64,000 nucleotides of DNA. Source: Paenibacillus sp. BIC5C1. GTDB taxonomy: Bacteria; Bacillota; Bacilli; Paenibacillales; Paenibacillaceae. Position numbers and translations under genes: made by a program. Every line of letters starts with the position of its first letter. Positions within the stretch are counted from its first letter, which is position 1. The notes beneath the pieces were generated by a model, which searched no databases, was not told the origin of the DNA, and worked only from the letters and a program-made list of their open reading frames with translations. The stretch is taken from contig NZ_CP135922.1 in the NCBI RefSeq assembly GCF_032399705.1, positions 3,038,001 through 3,102,000 of the forward strand, given 5' to 3'. This document shows positions 8,159 to 17,442 of this stretch, in pieces.

Positions 8159-9130
8159 ATGACAAAATACGAAAATCAGGTTCCGACATCCGCAGGTATG
8201 AGCTTTAGCTCCCTCGTGAGCATGTTGAAAGATTCCATGCGCAGAAGTATAGAGCGAAGACCTGCGGTTAACATTCCCGTAGAGAAATATGAACCAGCGG
8301 AATCGTTAAATGTATCCGATCATCCACAGGTGACATGGTTCGGTCATTCGGCTTTTTTGCTTGAGATTGAAGGACACAGATTGCTCTTTGATCCAATGCT
8401 GGGCAACCGTCCATCTCCTGTATCTTGGGCGGGTACGAAACGATACAGTACTAATCTGCCGATTCAACCCGAGGATTTTCCAGCCTTGGATGCGATCATT
8501 ATATCGCATGACCATTATGATCATCTGGACTATTCCTCTATCCGCAGATTGAAGAATAAAACACAGCGATTTATCGTTCCCCTTGGCGTGCGTCGAAGAC
8601 TGATTCAACTGGGTGTGCCCTCGGAACAGATTACCGAACATAACTGGTGGGATGAGCTATCCTTTAAAGGTTTGACATTAGCCTGCACGCCGGCGCGGCA
8701 TTTCTCGGGCAGGGGATTGTTGGACCGCAATTCGACACTATGGTGTTCGTGGGTCATTGTTGGACAAGAAACGAAGGTTTTCTTTAGTGGCGACAGCGGA
8801 TACGGTCCTCATTTTAAGGAAATCGGCAGTAAGTATGGACCCTTTGACATGACCCTGATGGAATGCGGGCAATATGATGAGCGTTGGTCCAACATTCATA
8901 TGATGCCAGAAGAAACGGTACAGGCACACTTGGATGTAAAGGGAGGGCTGCTCATTCCGATTCATTGGGCTGCTTTTACGTTGGCTTATCATGCCTGGAA
9001 CGAGCCGGTTGAACGGATCACCAAGGCTGCACATGCCCTGAACGTCACCGTTGCAACGCCCAAAATCGGTGAGAAGGTTGTACTGCATACGGGATCTTAC
9101 CCAAGCCAACCGTGGTGGAGATCAAACTGA
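8159..9130 (+). CDS. metallo-beta-lactamase-fold hydrolase (UlaG/NAPE-PLD-like)
   Basis: A 323-residue metal-dependent hydrolase. The metal motif HDHYDHLD (about residue 118), the later RHFSGRG histidine, GDSGYG aspartate and IHWAAF histidine give the full MBL ligand set. VTWFGHSAFLLEIEG at the start and the HNWWDE and HMMPEE segments match the family that includes L-ascorbate-6-P lactonase and NAPE-phospholipase D homologues. Cytoplasmic: no signal peptide. Terminator follows, so it is a single-gene unit. The natural substrate cannot be read from sequence. Confidence 0.9.
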   Translation: MTKYENQVPTSAGMSFSSLVSMLKDSMRRSIERRPAVNIPVEKYEPAESLNVSDHPQVTWFGHSAFLLEIEGHRLLFDPMLGNRPSPVSWAGTKRYSTNLPIQPEDFPALDAIIISHDHYDHLDYSSIRRLKNKTQRFIVPLGVRRRLIQLGVPSEQITEHNWWDELSFKGLTLACTPARHFSGRGLLDRNSTLWCSWVIVGQETKVFFSGDSGYGPHFKEIGSKYGPFDMTLMECGQYDERWSNIHMMPEETVQAHLDVKGGLLIPIHWAAFTLAYHAWNEPVERITKAAHALNVTVATPKIGEKVVLHTGSYPSQPWWRSN

Positions 9131-9149
9131 GGAGATCTGAAATAATTAT

Positions 9150-9187
9150 AAAAGCGTCCAACTCATTAGATGGGAGGACGCTTTTTC
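9150..9187. terminator. terminator between MBL gene and lysE-type gene
   Basis: AAAAGCGTCC pairs with GGACGCTTTTT around a loop of about 17 bases, with T residues after the stem on the plus strand and A residues before it, so it may serve both convergent genes. Confidence 0.8.
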
Positions 9188-9195
9188 TCTTGCAT

Positions 9196-9777
9196 TTATT
9201 TTAAAATCGATAGTGCGCTATAGATGAGCGACACACCCATTAGAATATTAAAAGGACGCTCATATTTCATTAAAAAGCTCTGAAATAACATGCCGCATAA
9301 CCCCCAGGTCATATTGGCACTAATGCCAATGATGGTTAGAAGCAACGAAAATACGATCATATGAACATGAGAGTCTCCGAGAGGCATAACAAATACCGAG
9401 ATGGCCGTCAGACCATACAGAATGACTTTGGGGTTGAGGAATTGCAGGGTGAAGCCAAAGAGAAACGTAAAACGATTAACCTTTGAGTCTTTGGCATTTG
9501 CAGGTTTACTTCGCATAATTTTGATCGCCAAATAGATCATGTATACACATCCCAATATGTTCAGGACCGGTTTGATCCTAGGGATGTATTGGTGGAGAAT
9601 AAGGTTGAAATAACTGGACAGAAACATAATAAGCAGGCAGCCAGCTGCTACGCCGGCAATAAATGGAAGAATTTTTTTGAACCCTTCGTTTCTTGCATGC
9701 GTCATGGCGATGATGTTATTTGGACCCGGTGTGAATGAAGCCACGATTGCGTAAGTCAGTAACGGTAAGATATTCAT
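9196..9777 (-). CDS. LysE/RhtB family amino-acid exporter
   Basis: Six-helix membrane exporter of 193 residues, the normal family size. The N-terminal FTPGPNNIIAMTHARN is the LysE signature (PGPNN), and the repeated short hydrophobic segments cover the whole length. ATG at 9777 has a GGAGGACTT site. It is divergent from an XRE-cupin regulator across 134 bp containing a repeated 12-mer, the arrangement expected for local control of export. Exported compound unknown. Confidence 0.88.
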   Translation of the reverse strand: MNILPLLTYAIVASFTPGPNNIIAMTHARNEGFKKILPFIAGVAAGCLLIMFLSSYFNLILHQYIPRIKPVLNILGCVYMIYLAIKIMRSKPANAKDSKVNRFTFLFGFTLQFLNPKVILYGLTAISVFVMPLGDSHVHMIVFSLLLTIIGISANMTWGLCGMLFQSFLMKYERPFNILMGVSLIYSALSILK

Positions 9778-9822
9778 AAGTCCTCCACATATTATTCTTG
9801 TTGTATGTTATATTTAATTGAA

Positions 9823-9872
9823 ATGTACGCTATAACGTACGTTCCGTATAATTGTACAATATGTACGCTATA
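9823..9872. promoter_or_regulatory. repeated 12-mer, probable operator of XRE-cupin regulator
   Basis: ATGTACGCTATA occurs at 9823-9834 and again at 9861-9872, exactly 38 bp apart, with the small palindrome ATTGTACAAT between them (9851-9860). The repeats lie midway between the divergent lysE and xre-cupin starts, so one regulator could control both promoters. Confidence 0.6.
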
Positions 9873-9911
9873 CAGCACAATATAATCTTTTAAAACAGAG
9901 GTGACAGTATA

Positions 9912-10466
9912 TTGAAAAACATTAATGTTGTTCTGGCACAGAATTTGAAGCAGCTCAGGGAACAAAGAAAACTTAGTCTGGACAAGGTAGCCGAGATGTC
10001 TGGAATCAGCAAGACGATGCTTGGTCAGATTGAACGGGGTGAATCCAACCCTACAATTGCGACAGTATGGAAAATTGCGAACGGCTTGAAAATTTCCTTT
10101 ACCGCCTTGATCCACGAGCCGAAGTCGGACACTACAGTTGTAACGGGCAGTGATATTCAGGCATTGATGGAGGATGAGGGAAAGATTCGCATTTATCCGC
10201 ATTTTACCTTCGAAGAGGGGCGTCGTTTTGAAATGTACATGATGGAAATGGATGAAGAGTCTTCTTTGAATGCTGAACCGCATATAGAAGGGGCAGAGGA
10301 ATTCATTACGGTTTTTGAAGGAGAAGTTACGATTCGGGTTGGGATGGAGGAGTATATGGTAAAACAGGGGGAGTCCATTCGTTTTCGCGCGGATAAGGCT
10401 CATGGCTATAAAAATTCGGGAGTCTCTGCGAATAAATTAAGCATGGTCATTCATTATTCAAAGTGA
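9912..10466 (+). CDS. XRE family regulator with C-terminal cupin domain
   Basis: A 184-residue transcription factor: N-terminal XRE helix-turn-helix (residues about 6-62; LKQLREQRKLSLDKVAEMSGIS, then LGQIERGESNPTIATVWKIA) and a C-terminal cupin beta-barrel (about 105-182; GAEEFITVFEGEVTI, KQGESIRFRADKAHGY) for a small ligand. TTG start at 9912 with an AGAGGTGA site. Such proteins commonly sense amino acids or polyamines and control a neighbouring exporter; the divergent LysE gene fits that role. Followed by its own terminator. Confidence 0.9.
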   Translation: MKNINVVLAQNLKQLREQRKLSLDKVAEMSGISKTMLGQIERGESNPTIATVWKIANGLKISFTALIHEPKSDTTVVTGSDIQALMEDEGKIRIYPHFTFEEGRRFEMYMMEMDEESSLNAEPHIEGAEEFITVFEGEVTIRVGMEEYMVKQGESIRFRADKAHGYKNSGVSANKLSMVIHYSK

Positions 10467-10475
10467 AATGAAATA

Positions 10476-10526
10476 AAACGCCAATACAACAGTCTGTGAA
10501 TTCGACCGATATATTGGCGTTTTTGT
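10476..10526. terminator. terminator after XRE-cupin gene
   Basis: AAAACGCCAATA and TATTGGCGTTTTT form a 12-bp stem with a loop of about 25 bases, between convergent genes; A and T runs on either side permit use in both directions. Confidence 0.8.
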
Positions 10527-10564
10527 TATCTCAAATCAATTTCAAACCTAAGGGTTTGAATGAA

Positions 10565-12979
10565 TTAAGGCTTTTCTTTTGCCTGACGCTGAATTTCGTT
10601 GGAGGTTAACGCTTTATCATATACTCTTACGTGATCCAGTGAGCCTTTATAGAAGGGATCGGCTGCATAGCGGCTTTTGCCCAAATAAGCTTCCGTCACT
10701 TGCAGATCTTTCGGGTTAAACTTGATTTCCGTGCTGCTTGCTACGACTTTTCCATTCACATACATAGTGCCGGTATCTCCTTGAAGGGTAACAGCGACAT
10801 GCACCCATTGATTGGAGGGCAGCGGCTCAGCAGCAATCAGGCTCTGATCTCGTCCCTGATCATGAATGGTGAATTGCAGAGCTCCGGTATGCTGGGAGGG
10901 AGTAAGGAACATATGTCTGGTCAGTCCATTTCCAAAGTCGAAAATTCGCTGCCAGGCTCCGCCGCCACTCCAGTTGACCCATGCACTAAAGGTGAAATCC
11001 GTTGTATCGGTAATGATTCCGGGCAGCTGGATGTAGCTGTCGGTTCCATTAAAAGCAGCAGCCTGATTTTTGCTGCCAACCGCAGAAGTCGTCACATTAA
11101 AGGCTTTGCCGTGATATTCATTTTTGCTGAAATCCTGTGCGATTTTAGCAAGTTTCTTTTGTTCAAATGTATATTCTCCCAGCAGTGGACTAACCGCCTG
11201 TTGTGGAATGATAACGTTAAATGTTTTGGAGCTTACGGCACTACCTTTGCGGATCGTTGCGGTTAATGTCACTTTGGCATCCCCCTTACCAGCACGAGGG
11301 CGGTTCACTACTCCGGCAGCTGAAAGGGCAGAGGTGTTGGAAGATTTCCATGTTATCTCTGCATCACGTGTTCCTTTGGTCGGGAGGGAAAGGTTGAAAA
11401 ATACGTTCCCTGTGTCGCCGATGCTCAAATCCTTTTTCACCGCATTAACAATATCCTGATCCTTGAGTGCAGCCATCTGACTTCCCCAGATGGCCACGCC
11501 AGAGGAGGAGAGTGCGCTAAAGGTCAGAACCGTCTTCTGGGAATCTGGCTCCCATTCATGCGTGAAGACACCTGTATACACAACATTATTCGATGTGATC
11601 TGCACCTGATTGTCTGCTTCAAGACTCCATGTACCCGTCACCGCACCACTAATTTGCCCATCCGCTGTGAACTGAACGGTCTGTGAAGATTTGATCTCGG
11701 CCGTAATTTCCTTCCCGTGATTCACCCATTGGTACTGACCAGCAATCTCCTGGGTTGTCAATTGGGCAGTGTTTTCTTCCAATGCCGCATAGCGGTAAGG
11801 AGAAACAACAGGCCATCCTTCCGAATTCATATGCATCTCATGTACACGGGCTTCATGCTCTTCTCCGCGACCTGGAAAGCGTGAATGGAAGATCAGGAAT
11901 TGTTTTCCCGTCTCAGCATCAATATAAGCGGAGTTATGTCCTGGTGATACATAGCCAACACCCTGACCTGTGCCCGGGTCACCGATCTGTCTTTGAAAGA
12001 GGAAATTCCCCAGTAATTTGACGCCAAAAGGCTCGATCGAGCGGTCATCAAACAAGGGTTTGTCCTTATCCGCTTTGACGTTGATCATGTCGTTTCCTTC
12101 AGCATCGAGGAAAGGGCCGTCAGGTGTTTTGGAGCGGGCTACCCGAATGTTATATCCCCCGTCAGCACCCAATCCGCCATAGGACAGATACAGATAATAA
12201 TAGTCGGTTTCGGGACTATAGAGCATATAAGGTGCTTCGATACGGCTGTGATTGCCTCCGGTCAGTTTTTTGCCATACCCCTGATTAGGGAGAGGTTTTC
12301 CCGTCGTTTCATCCATCTCCAGAATGAAAATTCCTCCGGAATAGGAACCGTACACCATCCAGAGCTTGCCGTTTTTATCGTAAAATACATCAGGGTCGAC
12401 CACATTCGGATGTATGGTAGCATCGTAAATAGTGCCATCTTCACTGATCTCATCCCACATGCCGGATTTGAGCAGAATACCCCGATCCTTATAAGGCCCC
12501 TCAATGTTGTCTGCCACAGCAACGCCTAACGCAGAGCGGGGAGAGTCCCCTTTACACGCATTGTAGTACATATAAAATTTTCCATCCGCCAACTGAATGA
12601 CGTCTGCTGCCCATAACGTATCGGTCTGCGCCCATTGCAGGGCTTCAGCGAATTCCTTGGTTACATTAGGCACAACAGGGTTGTCATCCGTAACCCCGGA
12701 GGCGACAGAATCCCAATTCATCAAATCCTTCGATTTTGCTACTTGAAGATGTGAACCAAAAATATAAAAGGTATCACCCACCTTAATAACGGAAGGGTCA
12801 TGAACGGAGACATTCCTGAATGCTGGAATCGCATTCGCAATGGATGTGGAAACTTGCGGGTTGGTACTGGCTGCCCCCGGACTGTCCGCCAATACGGAGA
12901 CGGGAGCCAAAGCTGTTGTCGTAAGTAATGCAGAGCTCAGTAAAGAAATATTAAGTACGCTTATCCAATAACGTTTCAT
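10565..12979 (-). CDS. secreted GH43 endo-1,5-alpha-L-arabinanase with LamG-like C-terminal domain
   Basis: Extracellular arabinan-cleaving enzyme, about 804 residues. Residues 1-32 are a signal peptide (cleavage likely VLA-DS). The GH43 five-bladed propeller follows; visible catalytic residues are Asp61 in SVHDPSVIK (base), Asp195 in HPNVVDPDVF (pKa modulator) and Glu248 in SRIEAPY (acid). Next comes the beta-barrel C-terminal domain seen in Bacillus Abn2-type arabinanases (GEYQWVNHGKEI-like), an Ig-like module, and a LamG/concanavalin-like domain (about 610-800, GEYTFEQ...LDHVRVYDKAL). ATG at 12979 has an AAAGGGG site and is preferred over 12997. Divergent from the GH51 gene; product is presumably arabino-oligosaccharide for the importer downstream of GH51. 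Confidence 0.92.
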   Translation of the reverse strand: MKRYWISVLNISLLSSALLTTTALAPVSVLADSPGAASTNPQVSTSIANAIPAFRNVSVHDPSVIKVGDTFYIFGSHLQVAKSKDLMNWDSVASGVTDDNPVVPNVTKEFAEALQWAQTDTLWAADVIQLADGKFYMYYNACKGDSPRSALGVAVADNIEGPYKDRGILLKSGMWDEISEDGTIYDATIHPNVVDPDVFYDKNGKLWMVYGSYSGGIFILEMDETTGKPLPNQGYGKKLTGGNHSRIEAPYMLYSPETDYYYLYLSYGGLGADGGYNIRVARSKTPDGPFLDAEGNDMINVKADKDKPLFDDRSIEPFGVKLLGNFLFQRQIGDPGTGQGVGYVSPGHNSAYIDAETGKQFLIFHSRFPGRGEEHEARVHEMHMNSEGWPVVSPYRYAALEENTAQLTTQEIAGQYQWVNHGKEITAEIKSSQTVQFTADGQISGAVTGTWSLEADNQVQITSNNVVYTGVFTHEWEPDSQKTVLTFSALSSSGVAIWGSQMAALKDQDIVNAVKKDLSIGDTGNVFFNLSLPTKGTRDAEITWKSSNTSALSAAGVVNRPRAGKGDAKVTLTATIRKGSAVSSKTFNVIIPQQAVSPLLGEYTFEQKKLAKIAQDFSKNEYHGKAFNVTTSAVGSKNQAAAFNGTDSYIQLPGIITDTTDFTFSAWVNWSGGGAWQRIFDFGNGLTRHMFLTPSQHTGALQFTIHDQGRDQSLIAAEPLPSNQWVHVAVTLQGDTGTMYVNGKVVASSTEIKFNPKDLQVTEAYLGKSRYAADPFYKGSLDHVRVYDKALTSNEIQRQAKEKP

Positions 12980-13365
12980 ACGTTTCCCCTTTCCCAATAC
13001 CTGAAATGAAAAATAGCCCTAATCATTGCCCCAAACGTTAACTCGTTGGACAGCCCTCCTTGTGATTGCCATAATTTATCAAGCGCTTTCATTTGTTATA
13101 TTATCAATCAATTTATATATTTGTAAACTATAAATATCAGGGTTGAGTGACTTTAGGATTGAGAGGGAGATCGGCAAAAGATTGATTTTTCGTAAGAATT
13201 CCTATGATACAACAGATGATTTGTAATTTTGTGATTGAAATATTTACTCGAAATAAGATACTATACGATTAGATTATGTGTTTATATATTTATTAATTAA
13301 TTTATGTTTATACGAATTAAAGAAAACTTATCTACGAAAATTCAACCTACATAGGAGGAATGAAG
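12980..13365. promoter_or_regulatory. 386-bp divergent promoter region with weak cre-like site
   Basis: This AT-rich spacer separates the GH43 and GH51 genes and must hold both promoters. At 13078-13091 the reverse strand reads TGAAAGCGCTTGAT, matching the cre consensus at 11 of 14 positions. I could not assign -35/-10 boxes with confidence, and saw no open frame worth calling. An AraR or two-component operator may also lie here, but none is recognisable by eye. Confidence 0.5.
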
Positions 13366-16300
13366 ATGACCACATTTCACCATCAACTAATCGCACACTA
13401 TAAGTTTGAAGATGCAGCAGACATTGGCAAGGATAGTTCAGGAAACGGGCACGTTGGAATTGCCGCAGGAGAGAAATCACCCGACATTTCTGAAGTGAAT
13501 GGCAGATGGGCGGTGACTTTTAACGGTGGATCGAACGGAACATCGTATTTGGAGTTGCCAACGAATTTACTGCAAAATGTAAGCGACAACACCGGAGTGA
13601 CTGTTGCAGCATGGGTCCATTTGGGCAAGGGATCAAACGTGTGGGAGCGGATTTTCGACTTCGGTAAAGGCGAGAAAGGTCCCTATTTATTTTTGACTCG
13701 TCAGATGCGAGGCACGTTATATGCAGGCGATGATCTGGTTGTAGACCCGGGACGCGGATTTGTCAGCGGGGAATGGATGCATATTGCTTTATCGGTGGCA
13801 GGCAGTCAGGGCGGCACACGCAGCAGTGCGGGTCCGGTTGTATATGTGAATGGTGAGAAGGTGGCAGACGGTTCCATCAGTCAGACATCCAGTGGCAATT
13901 ATGCCAAGCTGCGCAGATGGTTTGATTCGTTCGTGGACCCTGCGAATTATAGCCGCAATTATATTGGACGCTCTCAGTACGCGGCAGATGTGGATTTTTC
14001 AGGCTCACTGTCTGATTTTCGAATTTATCAGGCGGCTCTGTCCATGGATGAAGTGATCGAAGTCATGTGCGAGTCCCTGACGGATGAAGAGATTGTGAAG
14101 CTGGCTGGAGATAAATATTTGTCTGCTCCAGCCCGGATTATTACCAAAGATGTGTCCTTGCCTGTAGTTTTGCTTGGGGGCAAGGTAAACGTTCAATGGA
14201 ATTCAAGTCAGCCTGAAGTTCTGTCACCGAATGGAAAGGTTCAACCTCTGAGCTCGGCACAGGAGATTCGTTTGAATGTGCTCTTAACCAAGGGTGGGAG
14301 TACCCTGAGCAAAAGTTTTGATGTGTCCGTTGTACCTGAACACCTTCCACCTTATACCGTGACAATCCATGGGGACCAGCAGGTGACGGATGTTAGTGAA
14401 GTGATGTACGGTCTGTTCTACGAGGATATCAACAATGCAGCAGATGGGGGAATCTATGCAGAGTTAGTTCAGAACCGTTCGTTTGAATCCTTTGCATTCG
14501 ATACGTACTCGCATGACTCTGGGGAATGTGGTTGTTCGACAGGTCGGAACCGTGATCCTTTGTTTGCCTGGTCCGGGGATACCGAGAAAATGATCGTACA
14601 GAATACTGATGGAATAAACAATCATCTTAACGTGGAAGACCCGGAAGTGAATGCTTATTATGTAACGGTTCAGACTGGTGCCACGATTCGAAATCGCGGA
14701 TTCTCGGATTCCAATCAGCATTGTGCCATGTCCATTAAAGAAGGGGAGGCATATGATTTCACCGTGTGGGCAAAGGCAGTATCCCCAGGTACAATTACGA
14801 TTCAATTGCAGGATGGAAATGGTGCTGCCATCAGTGATTCAGCTATGCTGCGAGTTGAAGGAGGTAACACATGGAAGAAGTACGGGATCGCCTATTCTGA
14901 TAACCGTGTCCTTGTGGCCAATGCGGAATTCAGCGGTCATGCAAGTGGCAGCCATGTGTTGACTCACCCCAGTTCGCCCAACATCACCCATTCGAACGTG
15001 ACCCTGACTGGAACGGAGACCGCGCTGGGGCAATTGGCACTTACCTTTGAAGGAGACATTTCCATAGACATGGTGTCGTTGATTCCGCAGGATGTATGGG
15101 GAGCCGATCCGAAAGAGCTGGGAGTATCCTCTTCAGCGCATGCCAACTATACCGGGAATCCGAACTATCGACTTAGGAAAGATCTGGTTCAGGCCCTTGT
15201 CGATCTGCATCCAAAGTTTCTGCGTTTTCCGGGGGGATGCATTTCCGAAGGTTCGTTTATTTGGGACAATGTGTATGACTGGAAGGATTCGGTGGGAGCG
15301 GTGGAGCTCCGCAAAGAGAACTATAACGTCTGGGGTTACATGATGACGATGGGTCTCGGGTATATGGAGTATTTCCAACTGGCAGAAGATTTGAATGCTG
15401 CTCCGGTACCGGTCATGGCCTGTGGCGTTCTGTGCCAGGCTCGTTCGGATTACGCACACCCGGCGGGTGGCGCTTTGAGGGATTACTATATCCAAAACTT
15501 TACAGACCTGATCGATTTCGCGCTCAGCACGGATATTAAACATAACGAATGGGCTGCCATCCGAAGCAGCATGGGACATCCTGAACCATTCGATTTGCGT
15601 TATATTGGCGTAGGCAATGAGAACTGGGGAACTGAATTTTTCGCCAACTTTGAAGTATTCAAGACGTCAATTGATGATTATATGAAACGTCATTATCCTG
15701 ATCATGAACTTCACATCATTTCGACAGTTGGAGCCCAAGCAGACGATGATGCATACCAACAGGGATGGAAATTCCTGAGCGGTAATCTGACTGGATCAGC
15801 TCAGGTGGCTTTTGCAGATGGCAAAGAGGTAATTGAGGAGACGGTCACTTGGTATGAGAATCAGGATAACTATATGGATACCATTGCGGATGAGCACTAC
15901 TATCGCTCCAATGACTATTTGCTGAACAACGTGGATCGGTACAACTATTATGAGCGGGCTTATCATGAAGACGGCAGTATGGATTGGACGGAGACATCCA
16001 AGGTATTTGTGGGAGAATATGCATCCACGGACAAAAATACACTGGCAGGTGCAATCGCAGAAGCGGCGGTCATGACGGGTTTTGAAAATAATGCGGACGT
16101 TGTTCGCTTGGCTGCCTATGCGCCATTGTTCAACAAAGTACTGACGGACGGCACCTATCGCTGGACGCCGGACTGCATCTGGTTTGATGATGAAACGGTG
16201 TGGTACACACCGAATTACTATGTGCAGCAGCTTTTTGCCAAGTATGTGGGCGAGCAGGTGCTGGGCACTTCATTTTCAACGTACAGCAAGGGTCAACCGA

Positions 16301-17217
16301 TGGAACTCATTCCACGTGGCGGCATCGAGATTGCGACAGGTAATGCTGACATTGTGGTGGAACGGATTACGGTCACATCGAACCAGGATGGCAGCGTGCT
16401 GTTTACAGAAGATTTCAGGGAGCAGACAGCTCTGAGTGAAGCGTGGAATTGGATTCCGGGATCGGCAGGATACACGCTGGAGACGGGGAAAGGATTGATT
16501 TTGAAAGCCCAGGCAAACGGCTTGAATGGGTTGTATCTTCTGAACGATGAATGGTCGAATTATAAAGTGGAAGTAGAGGTTCAGCGCATAGCGGGTGAGG
16601 ATGGCTTCACCATCGGTGTGGGATTGACGGATAGTTCACCTGATAAAAAGGATGCCATTGAATACGCAATCGGATATGGCGGCAATGCAACGGGAGTCAA
16701 AGTATACAAACAAGGTGTAGAAGGCTACACTCTGGGTGACTATTCTTCCAGTTCAGCGGCAGGTAATCTCCGGGCAGCCAACTATGAACCGCTGGCGAAC
16801 GATACGAATTATACGATTACGGTCAATTATGGTGGTGAAACAGGGAAGAATCTGATCTGCTCTTATACCGATGGTCATACGACTAGCAGAATTCTGGATT
16901 ACAAACTGGAAGCGTACAACCGGGACGTATTCCATTCCGTTACAAGAGACGAGCAGCATGTGTATGTGAAACTGGTGAACGCAGATGGGGTGGACAAAGC
17001 AACCCAAATTTGCCTTCAGAATCTGATCGTTACCTCTGTTGCGAGATTGATAACACTTGGCGGAGATGAAGAATTGCTACATGTGCCTAATGTGAATCAG
17101 AAGAATGATGAGAAAATTGTTCCACAAGAACAAGTGATACATCTGCAGGAGGATTCGGTTGTCTTGCAGCTTCCTGCAAATTCGGTCAATGTACTGGTTA
17201 TGGATGTCCAGCGATAA
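13366..17217 (+). CDS. large multidomain GH51 alpha-L-arabinofuranosidase, no signal peptide
   Basis: Arabinofuranosidase of about 1284 residues, more than twice the usual 500. Order: LamG-like domain (about 7-235), Ig-like linker (236-325), GH51 with a jelly-roll insert (from about 333; EVMYGLFYEDINNAADGGIY), catalytic barrel with acid/base Glu752 in GVGNENWG and nucleophile Glu884 in VFVGEYAS, then an extra beta-rich module (about 1010-1200; LFTEDFREQT, DGFTIGVGL) before the last beta-sandwich strands ending LPANSVNVLVM. No signal peptide or anchor is seen, so it should be cytoplasmic, trimming imported arabino-oligosaccharides. ATG at 13366 lies seven bases after AGGAGG. Terminator downstream; the importer genes follow. 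Confidence 0.9.
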   Translation: MTTFHHQLIAHYKFEDAADIGKDSSGNGHVGIAAGEKSPDISEVNGRWAVTFNGGSNGTSYLELPTNLLQNVSDNTGVTVAAWVHLGKGSNVWERIFDFGKGEKGPYLFLTRQMRGTLYAGDDLVVDPGRGFVSGEWMHIALSVAGSQGGTRSSAGPVVYVNGEKVADGSISQTSSGNYAKLRRWFDSFVDPANYSRNYIGRSQYAADVDFSGSLSDFRIYQAALSMDEVIEVMCESLTDEEIVKLAGDKYLSAPARIITKDVSLPVVLLGGKVNVQWNSSQPEVLSPNGKVQPLSSAQEIRLNVLLTKGGSTLSKSFDVSVVPEHLPPYTVTIHGDQQVTDVSEVMYGLFYEDINNAADGGIYAELVQNRSFESFAFDTYSHDSGECGCSTGRNRDPLFAWSGDTEKMIVQNTDGINNHLNVEDPEVNAYYVTVQTGATIRNRGFSDSNQHCAMSIKEGEAYDFTVWAKAVSPGTITIQLQDGNGAAISDSAMLRVEGGNTWKKYGIAYSDNRVLVANAEFSGHASGSHVLTHPSSPNITHSNVTLTGTETALGQLALTFEGDISIDMVSLIPQDVWGADPKELGVSSSAHANYTGNPNYRLRKDLVQALVDLHPKFLRFPGGCISEGSFIWDNVYDWKDSVGAVELRKENYNVWGYMMTMGLGYMEYFQLAEDLNAAPVPVMACGVLCQARSDYAHPAGGALRDYYIQNFTDLIDFALSTDIKHNEWAAIRSSMGHPEPFDLRYIGVGNENWGTEFFANFEVFKTSIDDYMKRHYPDHELHIISTVGAQADDDAYQQGWKFLSGNLTGSAQVAFADGKEVIEETVTWYENQDNYMDTIADEHYYRSNDYLLNNVDRYNYYERAYHEDGSMDWTETSKVFVGEYASTDKNTLAGAIAEAAVMTGFENNADVVRLAAYAPLFNKVLTDGTYRWTPDCIWFDDETVWYTPNYYVQQLFAKYVGEQVLGTSFSTYSKGQPMELIPRGGIEIATGNADIVVERITVTSNQDGSVLFTEDFREQTALSEAWNWIPGSAGYTLETGKGLILKAQANGLNGLYLLNDEWSNYKVEVEVQRIAGEDGFTIGVGLTDSSPDKKDAIEYAIGYGGNATGVKVYKQGVEGYTLGDYSSSSAAGNLRAANYEPLANDTNYTITVNYGGETGKNLICSYTDGHTTSRILDYKLEAYNRDVFHSVTRDEQHVYVKLVNADGVDKATQICLQNLIVTSVARLITLGGDEELLHVPNVNQKNDEKIVPQEQVIHLQEDSVVLQLPANSVNVLVMDVQR

Positions 17218-17309
17218 TTATCTAAGTTGAACCAATAATTTTCACACAAAGTCACTGCGTGGTCAGAACCATCTTCCGATTGCTGTTATACCCAGATATA
17301 TATGTTGCA

Positions 17310-17340
17310 CCAAAAAACCGCGATACTCGCGGTTTTTTGG
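17310..17340 (+). terminator. terminator after GH51 gene
   Basis: CCAAAAAACCGCG, a short loop (ATACT) and CGCGGTTTTTTGG form a strong hairpin with a T-run; symmetry makes it usable in both directions. The operon behind it then needs its own promoter; a TATAAT at 17414-17419 with no good -35 is a candidate for an activator-dependent one. Confidence 0.85.
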
Positions 17341-17442
17341 TGTTCCGGGAAGAGGGTCAACAAAAGATACCTAAAGTAAATAGCCTACACTATTTCCGGT
17401 TCCTGACGGATTCTATAATGAGTTTGAAGGAGGAGACAGCTT

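Noticed and set aside
9792..10403. 203-residue minus-strand frame
   Set aside because: Antisense to the XRE-cupin gene and covers its promoter; unusual composition and no start signal.
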